NCBI GenBank assembly: GCA_964458495.1
Contig: CAYWJB010000002.1
Span: 186,001 to 250,000 of the forward strand
Origin: JANWVO01 sp964458495
GTDB taxonomy: Bacteria > Acidobacteriota > Terriglobia > Bryobacterales > Bryobacteraceae
Direction of reading: 5' to 3'
Length of the DNA: 64,000 nucleotides
Part shown: positions 55,301 to 63,189 of the stretch, in pieces
Numbering within the stretch: position 1 is the stretch's first letter
How the letters are laid out: every line of letters begins with the position of its first letter
Position numbers and translations under genes: made by a program
Notes under the pieces: model-generated
What the model was told of the DNA's origin: nothing
The model's input: only the letters and a program-made list of their open reading frames with translations
Databases searched by the model: none

Positions 55301-58300
55301 TTACCACTGCACCCGCACAACGAGCTGGATAAACCGCGGGATGGACGAATCCATGTTGGTGTTTCTGTTGGCGACGTTCGTGATCACGCCGGCGGCTGCC
55401 AGGTTGTTCACGTTGAGGTTCGGATTCTGGTAGTTCGGGTGGTTCAGCGCGTTGGTGGCGACGACTTCTGTGCGGAGGCGGACCCGCTCCCCGATTGGCG
55501 TGATCTTGGCCAGGTTGGCATGCATCACGTTGACGCCGGGACCGATGATGACACCCTTCGCGGAGGTGCCGAAGGCGCCAGCCTGGGGTGCAGCGAAGGC
55601 GGTGATGTCGTACCACCGGTTGATCGCCGGATTACTCAAATTGGGATTGCGCAGAATGTCCGGCCGGATGGTGACGTTCGGTGCGGTACGGTTGGCGGTG
55701 AACCGGGTACCGGTGGGGTCGGGACCGGTCCACGAGGGAGTCAGGAACTGCCCGCGCTGAATCATGTAGGCAGCACCAACCTGCCAGCCGGAGATGAGGG
55801 TATCGGCCACCCTGCCGGTGCGGTTCAGCAACGGGCGCCCCTTGCCGAACGGCAGTTGCCAGAGCAGGTTTGTGGAGAAGCGGTGCGTAGGGATGTCACT
55901 CCATACGGCTCGCTCGCGGCGGCGGTTGAAGGCGTCTTCCGGCTGCTCGCCGTCTTCAAGGTCTCCGATGTCGCGGGCCAGGGTGTAGTAGCCCTGGAGC
56001 CGCAGGCCGTTACCAAGAGGCCTGTCAGCCTCGAGCGTGAGGGCATGGTATTGGTGGCCGGCGCCGTTGGTCTGGTAGTTGATGGTCGGATACTGCGGGA
56101 ACATGCGGGGCTTGTCGACGAAGAGCCGGGTATCAGCCACAGGTTGGTTGATGTTGTAGGTGAAGACTCCTTTGCGGGTGTTCGTGCCGATGTAGGAGAC
56201 TCGAAACGCCGTGTTCCACTGCTGCCGCTCGATGGTGAAGGTGTACTGCATACTGTAGGGGATCAGCAGCCGGGGATTCATCGCCGTGGGGATGGAGACG
56301 GAGGCCGGCCCGGCCACGCCGGCCGGCGGGAACGCCTGCGGCAGGAGGATCGGATTGGTGGTGGGGTTGGTGAAGGCCGGCTCGGCAATGTTGAAGGGGA
56401 CCGAGGACAGCGCGGCGTTCTTGGCGGCGATGTCGTAGAACATGCCGAAGCTGGCGCGGAACACGGTCGAGTTGCCCCATGGCCTGTAGGCGAGGCCGAT
56501 GCGCGGCGAGAAATTGTTGCGGTCGGCAAAGACAAGGCGGCTGGGATGGAACCCGGCCGCGCCGGCCTCCAGCACTCTGACGTAGCCGGCCGGCAGCAGC
56601 GGGCTGACCCGCGAAGCCGCTCCATCGGGGACGATGATCGCGCCCGTGCCGATGTCGAACATGGATTGCAGCCCGTCCTTGGCAGTGAAGCCGGGCAGCA
56701 GGTCATAGCGCAGGCCAAGATTGAGCGTCAGGTCCGGACGGATACGGAAGTCGTCCTGGATGAAGAAGCCGTAACGCCAGGACTTGGTGCTTTGCAGGAG
56801 CGCGGGGAAGTTGCGGCTCATGGTCGTGGGGATGCCGAGCAGGAAGTCGGCGTACGTAAAGCCCGTGAAGCGGTTCGAGAAGGTGAGGTTGCCGAAAAGC
56901 CCGGCGCCCTGGCGGAGGTCTTCGTAGGTACCGCGCATGACTTGGGCGCCGAACTTCACCGTGTGGCGCCCGGTGATCCAGGTGATATTTTCCTGGAAGC
57001 TGTGATTCACATACTCGATGCAGGGCAGGCACTGCACGTCCATCGAGACGCCCGTCAAACCGAGTTGCGTGAAGCTGACGGTGGGCAGCCCCGCGACGTC
57101 GGGCAGGTCCGGCGCCAAGCCTCGCAAGCCGAGGTCGCGCACCCACGCCAGACCCCGCTGCGGCGGAATGCTCGGGAACGCATCGGTGGCCAGACCATAG
57201 CGGAACTCGCTCAGGAGGCTGGGACGGATCATCTGCGTGTAAGCGAAGCTGGCGCCGTTGTTGCGCCGCTCGCGGTCGACGCGTCCGATTGTGGGCAGGC
57301 TTCCAATGAAAGGTTTCTGCGGCCAGCGCAGGATCGTCAGGCGGCCGTTGACGAAGGCGCGCTCGCTGAAGCGGTGGTCGAGACGCAAGACGGCAGTCGG
57401 GTTGGTGAGCTTTGGATTGTCGAGAACCTGGCGGTTGTTCTGGGCCGCGAATACATCCGGGTTGCCGAAGTTTGGCAATGGATAGAGCCGGTCCTGGATG
57501 GTCTTGGACACTGCGCTGATGCGCGAGGCGGGAATCTGGTTTCCTCCGAAGGGGGCATTGCCCGCGAAGGGATCGCGCACGACGGTGCCGGGCAGCAGGC
57601 CGGAGAAGTCCCCGGAGCGCCACGGGGCTATGGGAACAGAGGTGTTGAACGTCTGTAGCGACGGAGGCCCGAAGCGCTCGAATTCCAGACTTGTGAAGAA
57701 GAATGTGCGATTGCGCCCGTCGTAGATTTTCGGCAGCACCACAGGTCCGCCGAGCGACCCCCCGGGCACCCATTCAATGCTGCCTGTGCCGGTGGTGGCG
57801 AACGGATTGCGCGCCTGCAGGCCGGGGCTGCTGTAGTAGTTGAAGACCTCGCCGTGGAGTTCGTTGGTCCCTGAGCGGGTGACGACGGACATCTGGCCGA
57901 TGCCGGGGTTCTCGGCGGAACTGCCGGCGACCTCAAGCCGGACTTCGCCGTAACTCTCCGTCCTGTCGCTGACAACGCCGCTGATCTGGCCGCCGAACAC
58001 AGTGCCGATGGGAATTCCGTCGATTGTCACATCTCCCTGGCGCGCCCGGCTGCCGCCGAAACGCATGGTGAAACTGTTTCCCGCCTTCGACACATTGGGA
58101 GAAAGTTGAATAATGTCCCACGCGCGGCGGAGCGAGAGCGGCATGTCGATGAGCGTTTGCCGCACGCGCATGTCCGCCACGCGCGCGGTGTCGGTTTCGA
58201 CGAGCGTGGCGCCAGCGCTGACTTCCACAGCAGTGGTCACCTGAGTCAGGCTGAGCGGAACGTCGATGCGGCGGATGTCGCGCGCCGCCAACCGGATGTC

Positions 58301-58579
58301 CTGCACGACATGTTCCTGAAAGCCCGGCGCAGCGGCTTTCAGCAAATAGACACCCTCCACGAGGGAAGCTATGTTGTACTGGCCGATTTCGTTGGATGCA
58401 GCTTTGTATTCATAGCCCGTGCCGGTGTTGGTCACGCTGATTTGCGCCCCGGCTACCGGCGCGCCACTAGGATCCGTCACCTGCCCGGTGAGAGTGGCAA
58501 AGGTGCTCTGCCCTGCCAGCGGGAACGACAATGCCCAAGAGCAGACCAAGGCCCCTGCGATCCACTTGGAGAGTTCCAT
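55301..58579 (-). CDS. TonB-dependent receptor, Oar-like with carboxypeptidase-regulatory domain
   Basis: A 1092-residue outer-membrane protein. The signal peptide (MELSKWIAGALVCSWALS) is followed by a CarboxypepD-reg domain (about 28-110: GQVTDPSGAPVAGAQISVTN), a plug domain (about 115-235: ADMRVRQTLIDMPL and DVTIDGIPIG) and a 22-stranded barrel ending in an aromatic VRVQW terminus. Such receptors are greatly expanded in Acidobacteria and import glycans or metal complexes. GAGGTGAG stands before the ATG. It is divergent from the malectin-regulator gene at 58825, which may control it, and upstream of the GH172 and S9 genes. Confidence 0.92.
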   Translation of the reverse strand: MELSKWIAGALVCSWALSFPLAGQSTFATLTGQVTDPSGAPVAGAQISVTNTGTGYEYKAASNEIGQYNIASLVEGVYLLKAAAPGFQEHVVQDIRLAARDIRRIDVPLSLTQVTTAVEVSAGATLVETDTARVADMRVRQTLIDMPLSLRRAWDIIQLSPNVSKAGNSFTMRFGGSRARQGDVTIDGIPIGTVFGGQISGVVSDRTESYGEVRLEVAGSSAENPGIGQMSVVTRSGTNELHGEVFNYYSSPGLQARNPFATTGTGSIEWVPGGSLGGPVVLPKIYDGRNRTFFFTSLEFERFGPPSLQTFNTSVPIAPWRSGDFSGLLPGTVVRDPFAGNAPFGGNQIPASRISAVSKTIQDRLYPLPNFGNPDVFAAQNNRQVLDNPKLTNPTAVLRLDHRFSERAFVNGRLTILRWPQKPFIGSLPTIGRVDRERRNNGASFAYTQMIRPSLLSEFRYGLATDAFPSIPPQRGLAWVRDLGLRGLAPDLPDVAGLPTVSFTQLGLTGVSMDVQCLPCIEYVNHSFQENITWITGRHTVKFGAQVMRGTYEDLRQGAGLFGNLTFSNRFTGFTYADFLLGIPTTMSRNFPALLQSTKSWRYGFFIQDDFRIRPDLTLNLGLRYDLLPGFTAKDGLQSMFDIGTGAIIVPDGAASRVSPLLPAGYVRVLEAGAAGFHPSRLVFADRNNFSPRIGLAYRPWGNSTVFRASFGMFYDIAAKNAALSSVPFNIAEPAFTNPTTNPILLPQAFPPAGVAGPASVSIPTAMNPRLLIPYSMQYTFTIERQQWNTAFRVSYIGTNTRKGVFTYNINQPVADTRLFVDKPRMFPQYPTINYQTNGAGHQYHALTLEADRPLGNGLRLQGYYTLARDIGDLEDGEQPEDAFNRRRERAVWSDIPTHRFSTNLLWQLPFGKGRPLLNRTGRVADTLISGWQVGAAYMIQRGQFLTPSWTGPDPTGTRFTANRTAPNVTIRPDILRNPNLSNPAINRWYDITAFAAPQAGAFGTSAKGVIIGPGVNVMHANLAKITPIGERVRLRTEVVATNALNHPNYQNPNLNVNNLAAAGVITNVANRNTNMDSSIPRFIQLVVRVQW

Positions 58580-58750
58580 ACGCTCACCTCTTCTCGTTCT
58601 TGGCTCGAACGATCCCGATCCTCACTGACCTCACGCATTGAGGATCCGACCCCACGAGCGGTGCCATAATGCTAGACCCTGGCCCGGCAGAACGCGAGTG
58701 AATAGGGGATGACGGCATGGTGAACGGGCTAACTGATAGATAAATTGGGC

Positions 58751-58798
58751 GCGTTAACGCCGATATGGATTGAGTTTTCACGGGCCGCCTGCTAACAT
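58751..58798 (+). promoter_or_regulatory. Promoter with an adjacent GCGTTAACGC palindrome
   Basis: TTGAGT (58770-58775) and TAACAT (58793-58798) have 17-bp spacing and face the malectin-regulator gene, whose TTG start is 27 bp downstream. A perfect 10-bp palindrome GCGTTAACGC (58751-58760) lies 9 bp upstream of the -35, in the intergenic region shared with the TonB receptor. It is a candidate operator for either gene. Confidence 0.5.
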
Positions 58799-58824
58799 CT
58801 GGGCTGGGAGGAATTCCCGGACAC

Positions 58825-60306
58825 TTGGCCGGCGCGGACCAGAACGGCGTTTTTCGGCGGCAATTGGAGGAGACCATCGCTGCCGTCCGGCAGTCAGAAT
58901 CGCTGTCGCGAAAACCGAATCAGGCCCGTTTGTTCGACTTCCTGGCCAACCGCCTCTTAGAGGGTGCCGTCGAACCCGTGAAAGAGTATGTTCTGGGCGT
59001 CGAAGCGCTGGGCCGGCCTGCGTACTTCGACCCCAAGACGGATTCGATTGTCCGGGTGGAGATCCGGAAGCTGCGGCGGACGCTGGAGGAGCATTTTTCC
59101 GGCCCAGGCAAGGACCAGCCGCTTCTGCTGAGGGTACCGAAGGGTGCTTACAGTCTGGAGGCTGTAGCGCGGGGCGGCCCGGCCCGCCATGAAGAGAAGA
59201 GGACGAGGCGCAGGGCAATTGCCTGGCTGGGTGCATCCGTTGTGATCACGCTGGCGGGTGTGAGTCTCTGGACCGTGCTGCGCGCAAGAGAGCCTTCCGT
59301 GCCACGCCCAACCGCAGGGGTGCGCCTCGTGGGTTCGCTGGCGCCGGGCGCCGTCCGCATTCTCGCCGGGAACCTGACAGAGGGGTTCACCGACGGCGCG
59401 GGCAGAGAATGGTCGGCCGACCGCTATTTCGAGGGCGGCATTGCCACGCGGCAGGCAGACGTACAAGTCGTCAATGTTGACGAGCCGCGCCTGTTCCGGC
59501 ATCAGCGGGAGGGGCAGTTCCAGTATCACATTCCGCTGAAGCCCGGCCTGTACGAACTGCGGCTCTATTTCGCCGAGACCCTTTACGGACAGGGCGCGCC
59601 TGCAGGTGGAGGCGAGGTGTCCCGCCTGTTCCGGGTCATGATCAACGGTCAGGTCGCATACGAGCCGCTGGACGTGTGCGCCGAGGCGCCCGGGCGGGGC
59701 GTGGCCATGAGAAAAGTCTTCCTCAACGTCTCCCCGGCGCAGGACGGCAAGCTGCACCTCGGATTCGAGGTCTTGCGCCCGGACAAGCCCTTTGTCAATG
59801 CCATCGAGATCGTTCCCGGACTGAGAGACCGGATGCTTCCGGTTCGGATGGTGGCCGCCGCGCAACCGGCAGTGGACGCCAACGGCGATCTCTGGGAGCC
59901 GGATTCCTTCGTTCTGGGCGGGCGGCGAGTGCCGCGCTCACGCGAAATCCGCGGCGCGCCGGCAGCAGCGCTGTTCCGCTCCGAGCGGTTCGGCCATTTC
60001 CAGTATCATCTGCACGCGGTCAAAGGCCACCGCTACCGCCTCACTCTGTGGATGGCCGAGCAGTATTTTGGCTACCCGGAATCCTCCGCCACCGCGTACC
60101 GCCTTTTCGACGTATGGGCGAATGGAGCTACACTGATGCGCTCGTTTCACCTGCTTCGCGAAGCCGGCGGATCCGGGCGCGCCGTGCGCAAGACCTTTTC
60201 GGGGCTCCGCACGGATGCCTATGGCGCCATCCGGCTCTCGTTTGTTCCAGTGCGGAACTACGCTTTGATCAACGCGCTCGAGCTGATCGACGAAGGGCCT
60301 CAATAA
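58825..60306 (+). CDS. Membrane regulator with N-terminal cytoplasmic domain and two malectin-like domains
   Basis: A 493-residue protein with a TTG start; GGAGG lies 13 nt upstream, a long spacing. Residues about 8-115 are the small cytoplasmic module common in Solibacter-type proteins (KEYVLGVEALGRPAYFD; DSIVRVEIRKLRRTLEE), thought to be regulatory. One membrane helix (about 130-150) follows. The outside part has two malectin-like sugar-binding domains (about 165-335 and 340-490), seen in AGNLTEGFTDGAGREWSADR, YELRLYFAET, then YRLTLWMAEQYFG and LINALELIDE. It probably senses a carbohydrate outside and acts inside. It is divergent from the TonB receptor, a likely target. Confidence 0.7.
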   Translation: MAGADQNGVFRRQLEETIAAVRQSESLSRKPNQARLFDFLANRLLEGAVEPVKEYVLGVEALGRPAYFDPKTDSIVRVEIRKLRRTLEEHFSGPGKDQPLLLRVPKGAYSLEAVARGGPARHEEKRTRRRAIAWLGASVVITLAGVSLWTVLRAREPSVPRPTAGVRLVGSLAPGAVRILAGNLTEGFTDGAGREWSADRYFEGGIATRQADVQVVNVDEPRLFRHQREGQFQYHIPLKPGLYELRLYFAETLYGQGAPAGGGEVSRLFRVMINGQVAYEPLDVCAEAPGRGVAMRKVFLNVSPAQDGKLHLGFEVLRPDKPFVNAIEIVPGLRDRMLPVRMVAAAQPAVDANGDLWEPDSFVLGGRRVPRSREIRGAPAAALFRSERFGHFQYHLHAVKGHRYRLTLWMAEQYFGYPESSATAYRLFDVWANGATLMRSFHLLREAGGSGRAVRKTFSGLRTDAYGAIRLSFVPVRNYALINALELIDEGPQ

Positions 60307-60336
60307 GAGGCGCGTGTCTGATCTGCAACTGGCGCC

Positions 60337-61704
60337 TCAACGGGACGGGCGGATGAGGACGGGCGACTTCCTGCCGGGGAGAAAGCGGAGTTCGAGAATG
60401 CCGCCGGGATCCGAGCGCGTCTCGAACATCTCCTCGCCGTCGACTTCCACCTCGTATGGCATGTCGGGCTCAAGCCCCACCACGAACGCCACTTCTTCGA
60501 CGCTGCGTTCCCCCTCTTCCGGCGGCGGAAGCCAGCCGGTTTCGAACCGCATGCCACCCGGGGCGAAGAACACCTTGACGGGGCCGAGTGCAAGCGGGCG
60601 GGGCTGCGCCTCCGGGCGCACCAGGATGCGCTTGCCCGCAGTGAACAACTGTGCGCGCCCGTCCCAGAGACCGAACCAGGAGGCGTCCTCCTCCCAGCCG
60701 GAGCGCAGCAGCAGCTTGCCGCTCGAGTGGAAGATATCGGGCATGTACGTGAAGCTCAGCCCCGGTTGGTAGGGGTTGGCCCAGAGGAATTCATAGGGAA
60801 TGCCCAGCTCGCCGCGCATCAGGAAGCGGTCGATCATCAGCCAGCCCTGAAGGAACTGGTGGGGCTGCGCGTTGGGGTCGTAGGAGACGAGGGCAAACTC
60901 TGTGGCGCGGGAGAAGACGGCCTCGCGGAGGTCGGGATCGCCGGGAGTCCAGTAGGCGGGAATGCGGTACTCATTTTCCGGAGCGGGCCAGGGTTGAGGG
61001 TAGTAGGACAGCAGCAGCAGAGGCGGAAGTTCCTGGAACCACTGGGCGAGACTTTCGCGGAGATCGGCGCGCAGGTTGTCGCGGACCACGTGAAGAAACT
61101 CGGTCATGGCGTAAAGGTCTTCGCGCGAGGGGAAGGGGTTGGATCCGCGGCGGATCTCCGGCACAATGCGCGCCTGCCACCAGCCCTCGACAGCGAAGCG
61201 CAAGGCGGCTTCCGAGGCGCGCGGTTCCGCATCGGCCAGGGCGATGGCGGCGAAGACGAGAGACCGAACCTCGCGCGGGCCGCCAGAGCGCGCGGAGAGG
61301 ACCGAGGCGAGCTTGCGCGCCATCATCTGCGTGAGCGCTTCGCCCGACTGGGCCTGGCACCAGTCGTAGACAAGCGCGATCTGGCGCAACTCGGCGGGAT
61401 CGGCCGGATTGGCTTTGGCGGCCCATTCGGCGGCCTCGCGGCAGGCGCCGGGTTGCCCGGCGACCGTCGCCCAAAGCGCCAAAGCAAAGCCAGGTTCGCT
61501 CATACGGGCGCGTCCGCGCATCAGAGCGTCGAACTGCTGCCAGCGGATCGACTCTCTTTCCCGTTCGCGCTTGAGAAGGCGAAGCCGGCGCTGGTTAAGC
61601 AGGAGCCGCGGGGCGTCGGTGTAGATCTGGTAGTCGATTTCCTGCGCCTGGACCGGCGGCTGGGCGGCCAGCCATAGGGCGAGCGCGAGGGTGTGTGTCA
61701 CCAT
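60337..61704 (-). CDS. Secreted heparinase/alginate-lyase-like protein
   Basis: A 455-residue protein with a signal peptide (LALALWLAAQPPVQAQ). The start DAPRLLLNQRRLRLLKRERE resembles the 'pRl..t...l..lr' opening of heparinase II/III-type lyases. An alpha/alpha toroid (about 30-310) precedes a beta-sandwich end (about 320-455: YMPDIFHSSGKLLLRSGW). No catalytic Tyr/His pair can be assigned with confidence, so it may be a diverged lyase or binding protein. It converges on the malectin-regulator gene. Confidence 0.6.
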   Translation of the reverse strand: MVTHTLALALWLAAQPPVQAQEIDYQIYTDAPRLLLNQRRLRLLKRERERESIRWQQFDALMRGRARMSEPGFALALWATVAGQPGACREAAEWAAKANPADPAELRQIALVYDWCQAQSGEALTQMMARKLASVLSARSGGPREVRSLVFAAIALADAEPRASEAALRFAVEGWWQARIVPEIRRGSNPFPSREDLYAMTEFLHVVRDNLRADLRESLAQWFQELPPLLLLSYYPQPWPAPENEYRIPAYWTPGDPDLREAVFSRATEFALVSYDPNAQPHQFLQGWLMIDRFLMRGELGIPYEFLWANPYQPGLSFTYMPDIFHSSGKLLLRSGWEEDASWFGLWDGRAQLFTAGKRILVRPEAQPRPLALGPVKVFFAPGGMRFETGWLPPPEEGERSVEEVAFVVGLEPDMPYEVEVDGEEMFETRSDPGGILELRFLPGRKSPVLIRPSR

Positions 61705-61820
61705 GCCACACCTCGTGGGGCAAGCCTGCCCGGCGTGCGTGAAGAGGCAGCCGGGGGCCGACCTGAAATCATGCAGTTAGGGCTGTGCGTGGATGGCAGG
61801 CCGTTTGCTACACTCAAGGG

Positions 61821-61978
61821 CGAATTGATGAAGTCTCTGTAGACCTGCCCTCTGCTGGAACGGGCCGGTGAAAGGACGAAGTGGAGTTTGGATACGCAGT
61901 GCTTGCGGGAGCCGGTGTTCAAGATCTCTCCCAATGCGTCTGATCGCTGGCAGGTCCCAGCAGAGGGTTTCTTTTTTT
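61821..61978 (+). ncRNA. Candidate structured small RNA (6S-like?) with intrinsic terminator
   Basis: A TGCTACACT -10-like box (61806-61814) predicts a start near 61821. An 11-bp perfect long-range pairing joins CCCTCTGCTGG (61848-61858) with CCAGCAGAGGG (61957-61967), followed by TTTCTTTTTTTCC. An inner hairpin pairs ACGCA with TGCGT and GGGAG with CTCCC. The overlapping GACCTGCC (61842-61849) can pair with GGCAGGTC (61949-61956), giving a crossing or alternative fold. The layout (closing stem, open middle, terminal hairpin, about 158 nt) is like 6S RNA. SRP, tmRNA and RNase P signatures are absent. A riboswitch-like regulator is another possibility. Confidence 0.45.
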
Positions 61979-62167
61979 CCGCACTCATCTTTACGGGATT
62001 TGCTGACGGCATTACGGAGTTCCAGCCCCGGGAAACGGGAAGCGGTTCTCCGGATTCGAGTGGTGAAGAGTAGTCGAAAGCGGCAGCTTCATCAGGAGCG
62101 AAAGGGAACGAAGGCTTAGTCGGATCCGGGCGGAATCGCCGCCGTGACCCTCGCCCTGCCAGGGCGG

Positions 62168-62224
62168 GCCGCATTGGATTGGCTCATTTCGAGTGACCCC
62201 CGCCACGAGGCGATCCAATGCGGC
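62168..62224. terminator. Long-range hairpin followed by a T-rich tract
   Basis: GCCGCATTGGAT (62168-62179) pairs perfectly with ATCCAATGCGGC (62213-62224) across a 33-nt loop, and TCTTTCTTTT follows on the plus strand. It lies just downstream of the minus-strand zinc-ribbon gene, so it could serve as terminator for that gene or for plus-strand transcription from the RNA region. Confidence 0.4.
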
Positions 62225-62235
62225 TCTTTCTTTTC

Positions 62236-62529
62236 CTACCAGCAAAGAGTGCCAGTGCGGGGTTCCTCTTCTTCATTGGGAAGGTAAATGGCCTTGCATT
62301 TCTCGCAGCGGTAGACTTCGGCGTTGTCTCCAAACTTCTGGCGGATTTCGTCACCGTAGAAGTACCAGCGTTTCAGGTGTCCCGCGCAGAGCTTGCCCTT
62401 GTCGTCCTTGAGTCCGCAGGAGCGGATGCGCGGGGCGCGCCGGAGGATCCGGGTGCCGTCGCTGAGCGTGCCGATCTCGACAGCCTTGGGCACGGGGCGC
62501 GTCGCTTCTGCGTACTTCGGGTTGGCCAT
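62236..62529 (-). CDS. Small zinc-ribbon-like hypothetical protein
   Basis: A 97-residue protein with four cysteines placed for zinc binding: SCGLKDDKGKLC and YRCEKC about 30 residues apart. The rest is polar (KYAEATRPVPKAVEIGTL). Similar small zinc-ribbon proteins of unknown role are common in Acidobacteria. A GAGGTCC sequence precedes the ATG. It is divergent from the [2Fe-2S] subunit gene. Confidence 0.6.
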   Translation of the reverse strand: MANPKYAEATRPVPKAVEIGTLSDGTRILRRAPRIRSCGLKDDKGKLCAGHLKRWYFYGDEIRQKFGDNAEVYRCEKCKAIYLPNEEEEPRTGTLCW

Positions 62530-62687
62530 GGCAAACAGGACCTCGATGCCCTCATTATGTCACAGCGCCGCCGTCCGGCCGCGCGGACAAGGGCCTTGCC
62601 GTGATGGGACCCGGACCGCACGGCCAAGGGCGCGAGATCCGGTTCAGAACGGCGGGAAGCCGCCGCGGCGTGGGACAATCAGGGCAG

Positions 62688-63164
62688 ATGGCGCGGGTCT
62701 CGCTCATGGTCAACGGCCGGGAACGCGTGGCCGATCTGCCCGCGGGCGCGACACTGCTCGAGTTCCTCCATGACGCCCTCGGCATGAGCGGCGTCCGCGT
62801 GGGCTGCGAGGAAGGCACTTGCGGGGCATGCACGGTGCTGGTGGACGGCGGGGCCACGCGCGCCTGCATGATCACCGCGGCAGCCTGCCAGGGCAAGGCG
62901 GTCACGACGCTGGAAGGACTCTCCGCCGGGGGTCCGCTGCACCCGGTGCAGCAGGCGTTCCTGCATCATGCGAGCCTGCGCTGCGGCTTTTGCACGCCGG
63001 GCGCGATTCTGGAAGCGGTGGCGTTGATCGATCACGACCCCCGGCCGCTGACACGGCGGCGGATCCGGCAGGCGCTGGCGGGCCACACATGCCATTGCGG
63101 GATGCACGAGCGGATCGTGGCCGCAGTGGAAGAGGCCGCAAGGCGCATGGGGCGGCTCAAATAG
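62688..63164 (+). CDS. [2Fe-2S]-binding small subunit of a molybdenum hydroxylase (xanthine/aldehyde dehydrogenase family)
   Basis: About 158 residues from the ATG at 62688; the frame extends to 62601 but the extension is not conserved in character. The N-terminal plant-type ferredoxin has GCEEGTCGACTVLVDG, and the C-terminal helical domain has LRCGFCTPGAILEAV and TCHCGMHERI. All Cys of both clusters are present, though the usual C-R-C-T-G-Y is C-H-C-G-M-H. These subunits transfer electrons from a molybdopterin large subunit to the FAD subunit. Neither partner gene is adjacent: the following gene is on the other strand. Confidence 0.85.
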   Translation: MARVSLMVNGRERVADLPAGATLLEFLHDALGMSGVRVGCEEGTCGACTVLVDGGATRACMITAAACQGKAVTTLEGLSAGGPLHPVQQAFLHHASLRCGFCTPGAILEAVALIDHDPRPLTRRRIRQALAGHTCHCGMHERIVAAVEEAARRMGRLK

Positions 63165-63189
63165 CGCGGCGTCGGCGCGCTCGCGCAGG

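Larger units (their letters stand above)
61705..62235. other. Long intergenic region with RNA-like structure and no convincing protein gene
   Basis: The 531-bp gap between the heparinase-like and zinc-ribbon genes holds a probable structured RNA (61821-61978) with a terminator T-run and a second long-range hairpin (62168-62224). A minus-strand frame (62174-61698) exists but has no ribosome site, domain or consistent codon bias. The middle part (61980-62160) shows nothing recognisable. Confidence 0.5.

Noticed and set aside
61842..61978. SRP, tmRNA or RNase P RNA
   Set aside because: The conserved SRP tetraloop region, tmRNA tag and RNase P core motifs are all missing.
61698..62174. 158-codon minus-strand frame in the intergenic region
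   Set aside because: No domain, no ribosome site, and it covers the structured RNA with its T-run.
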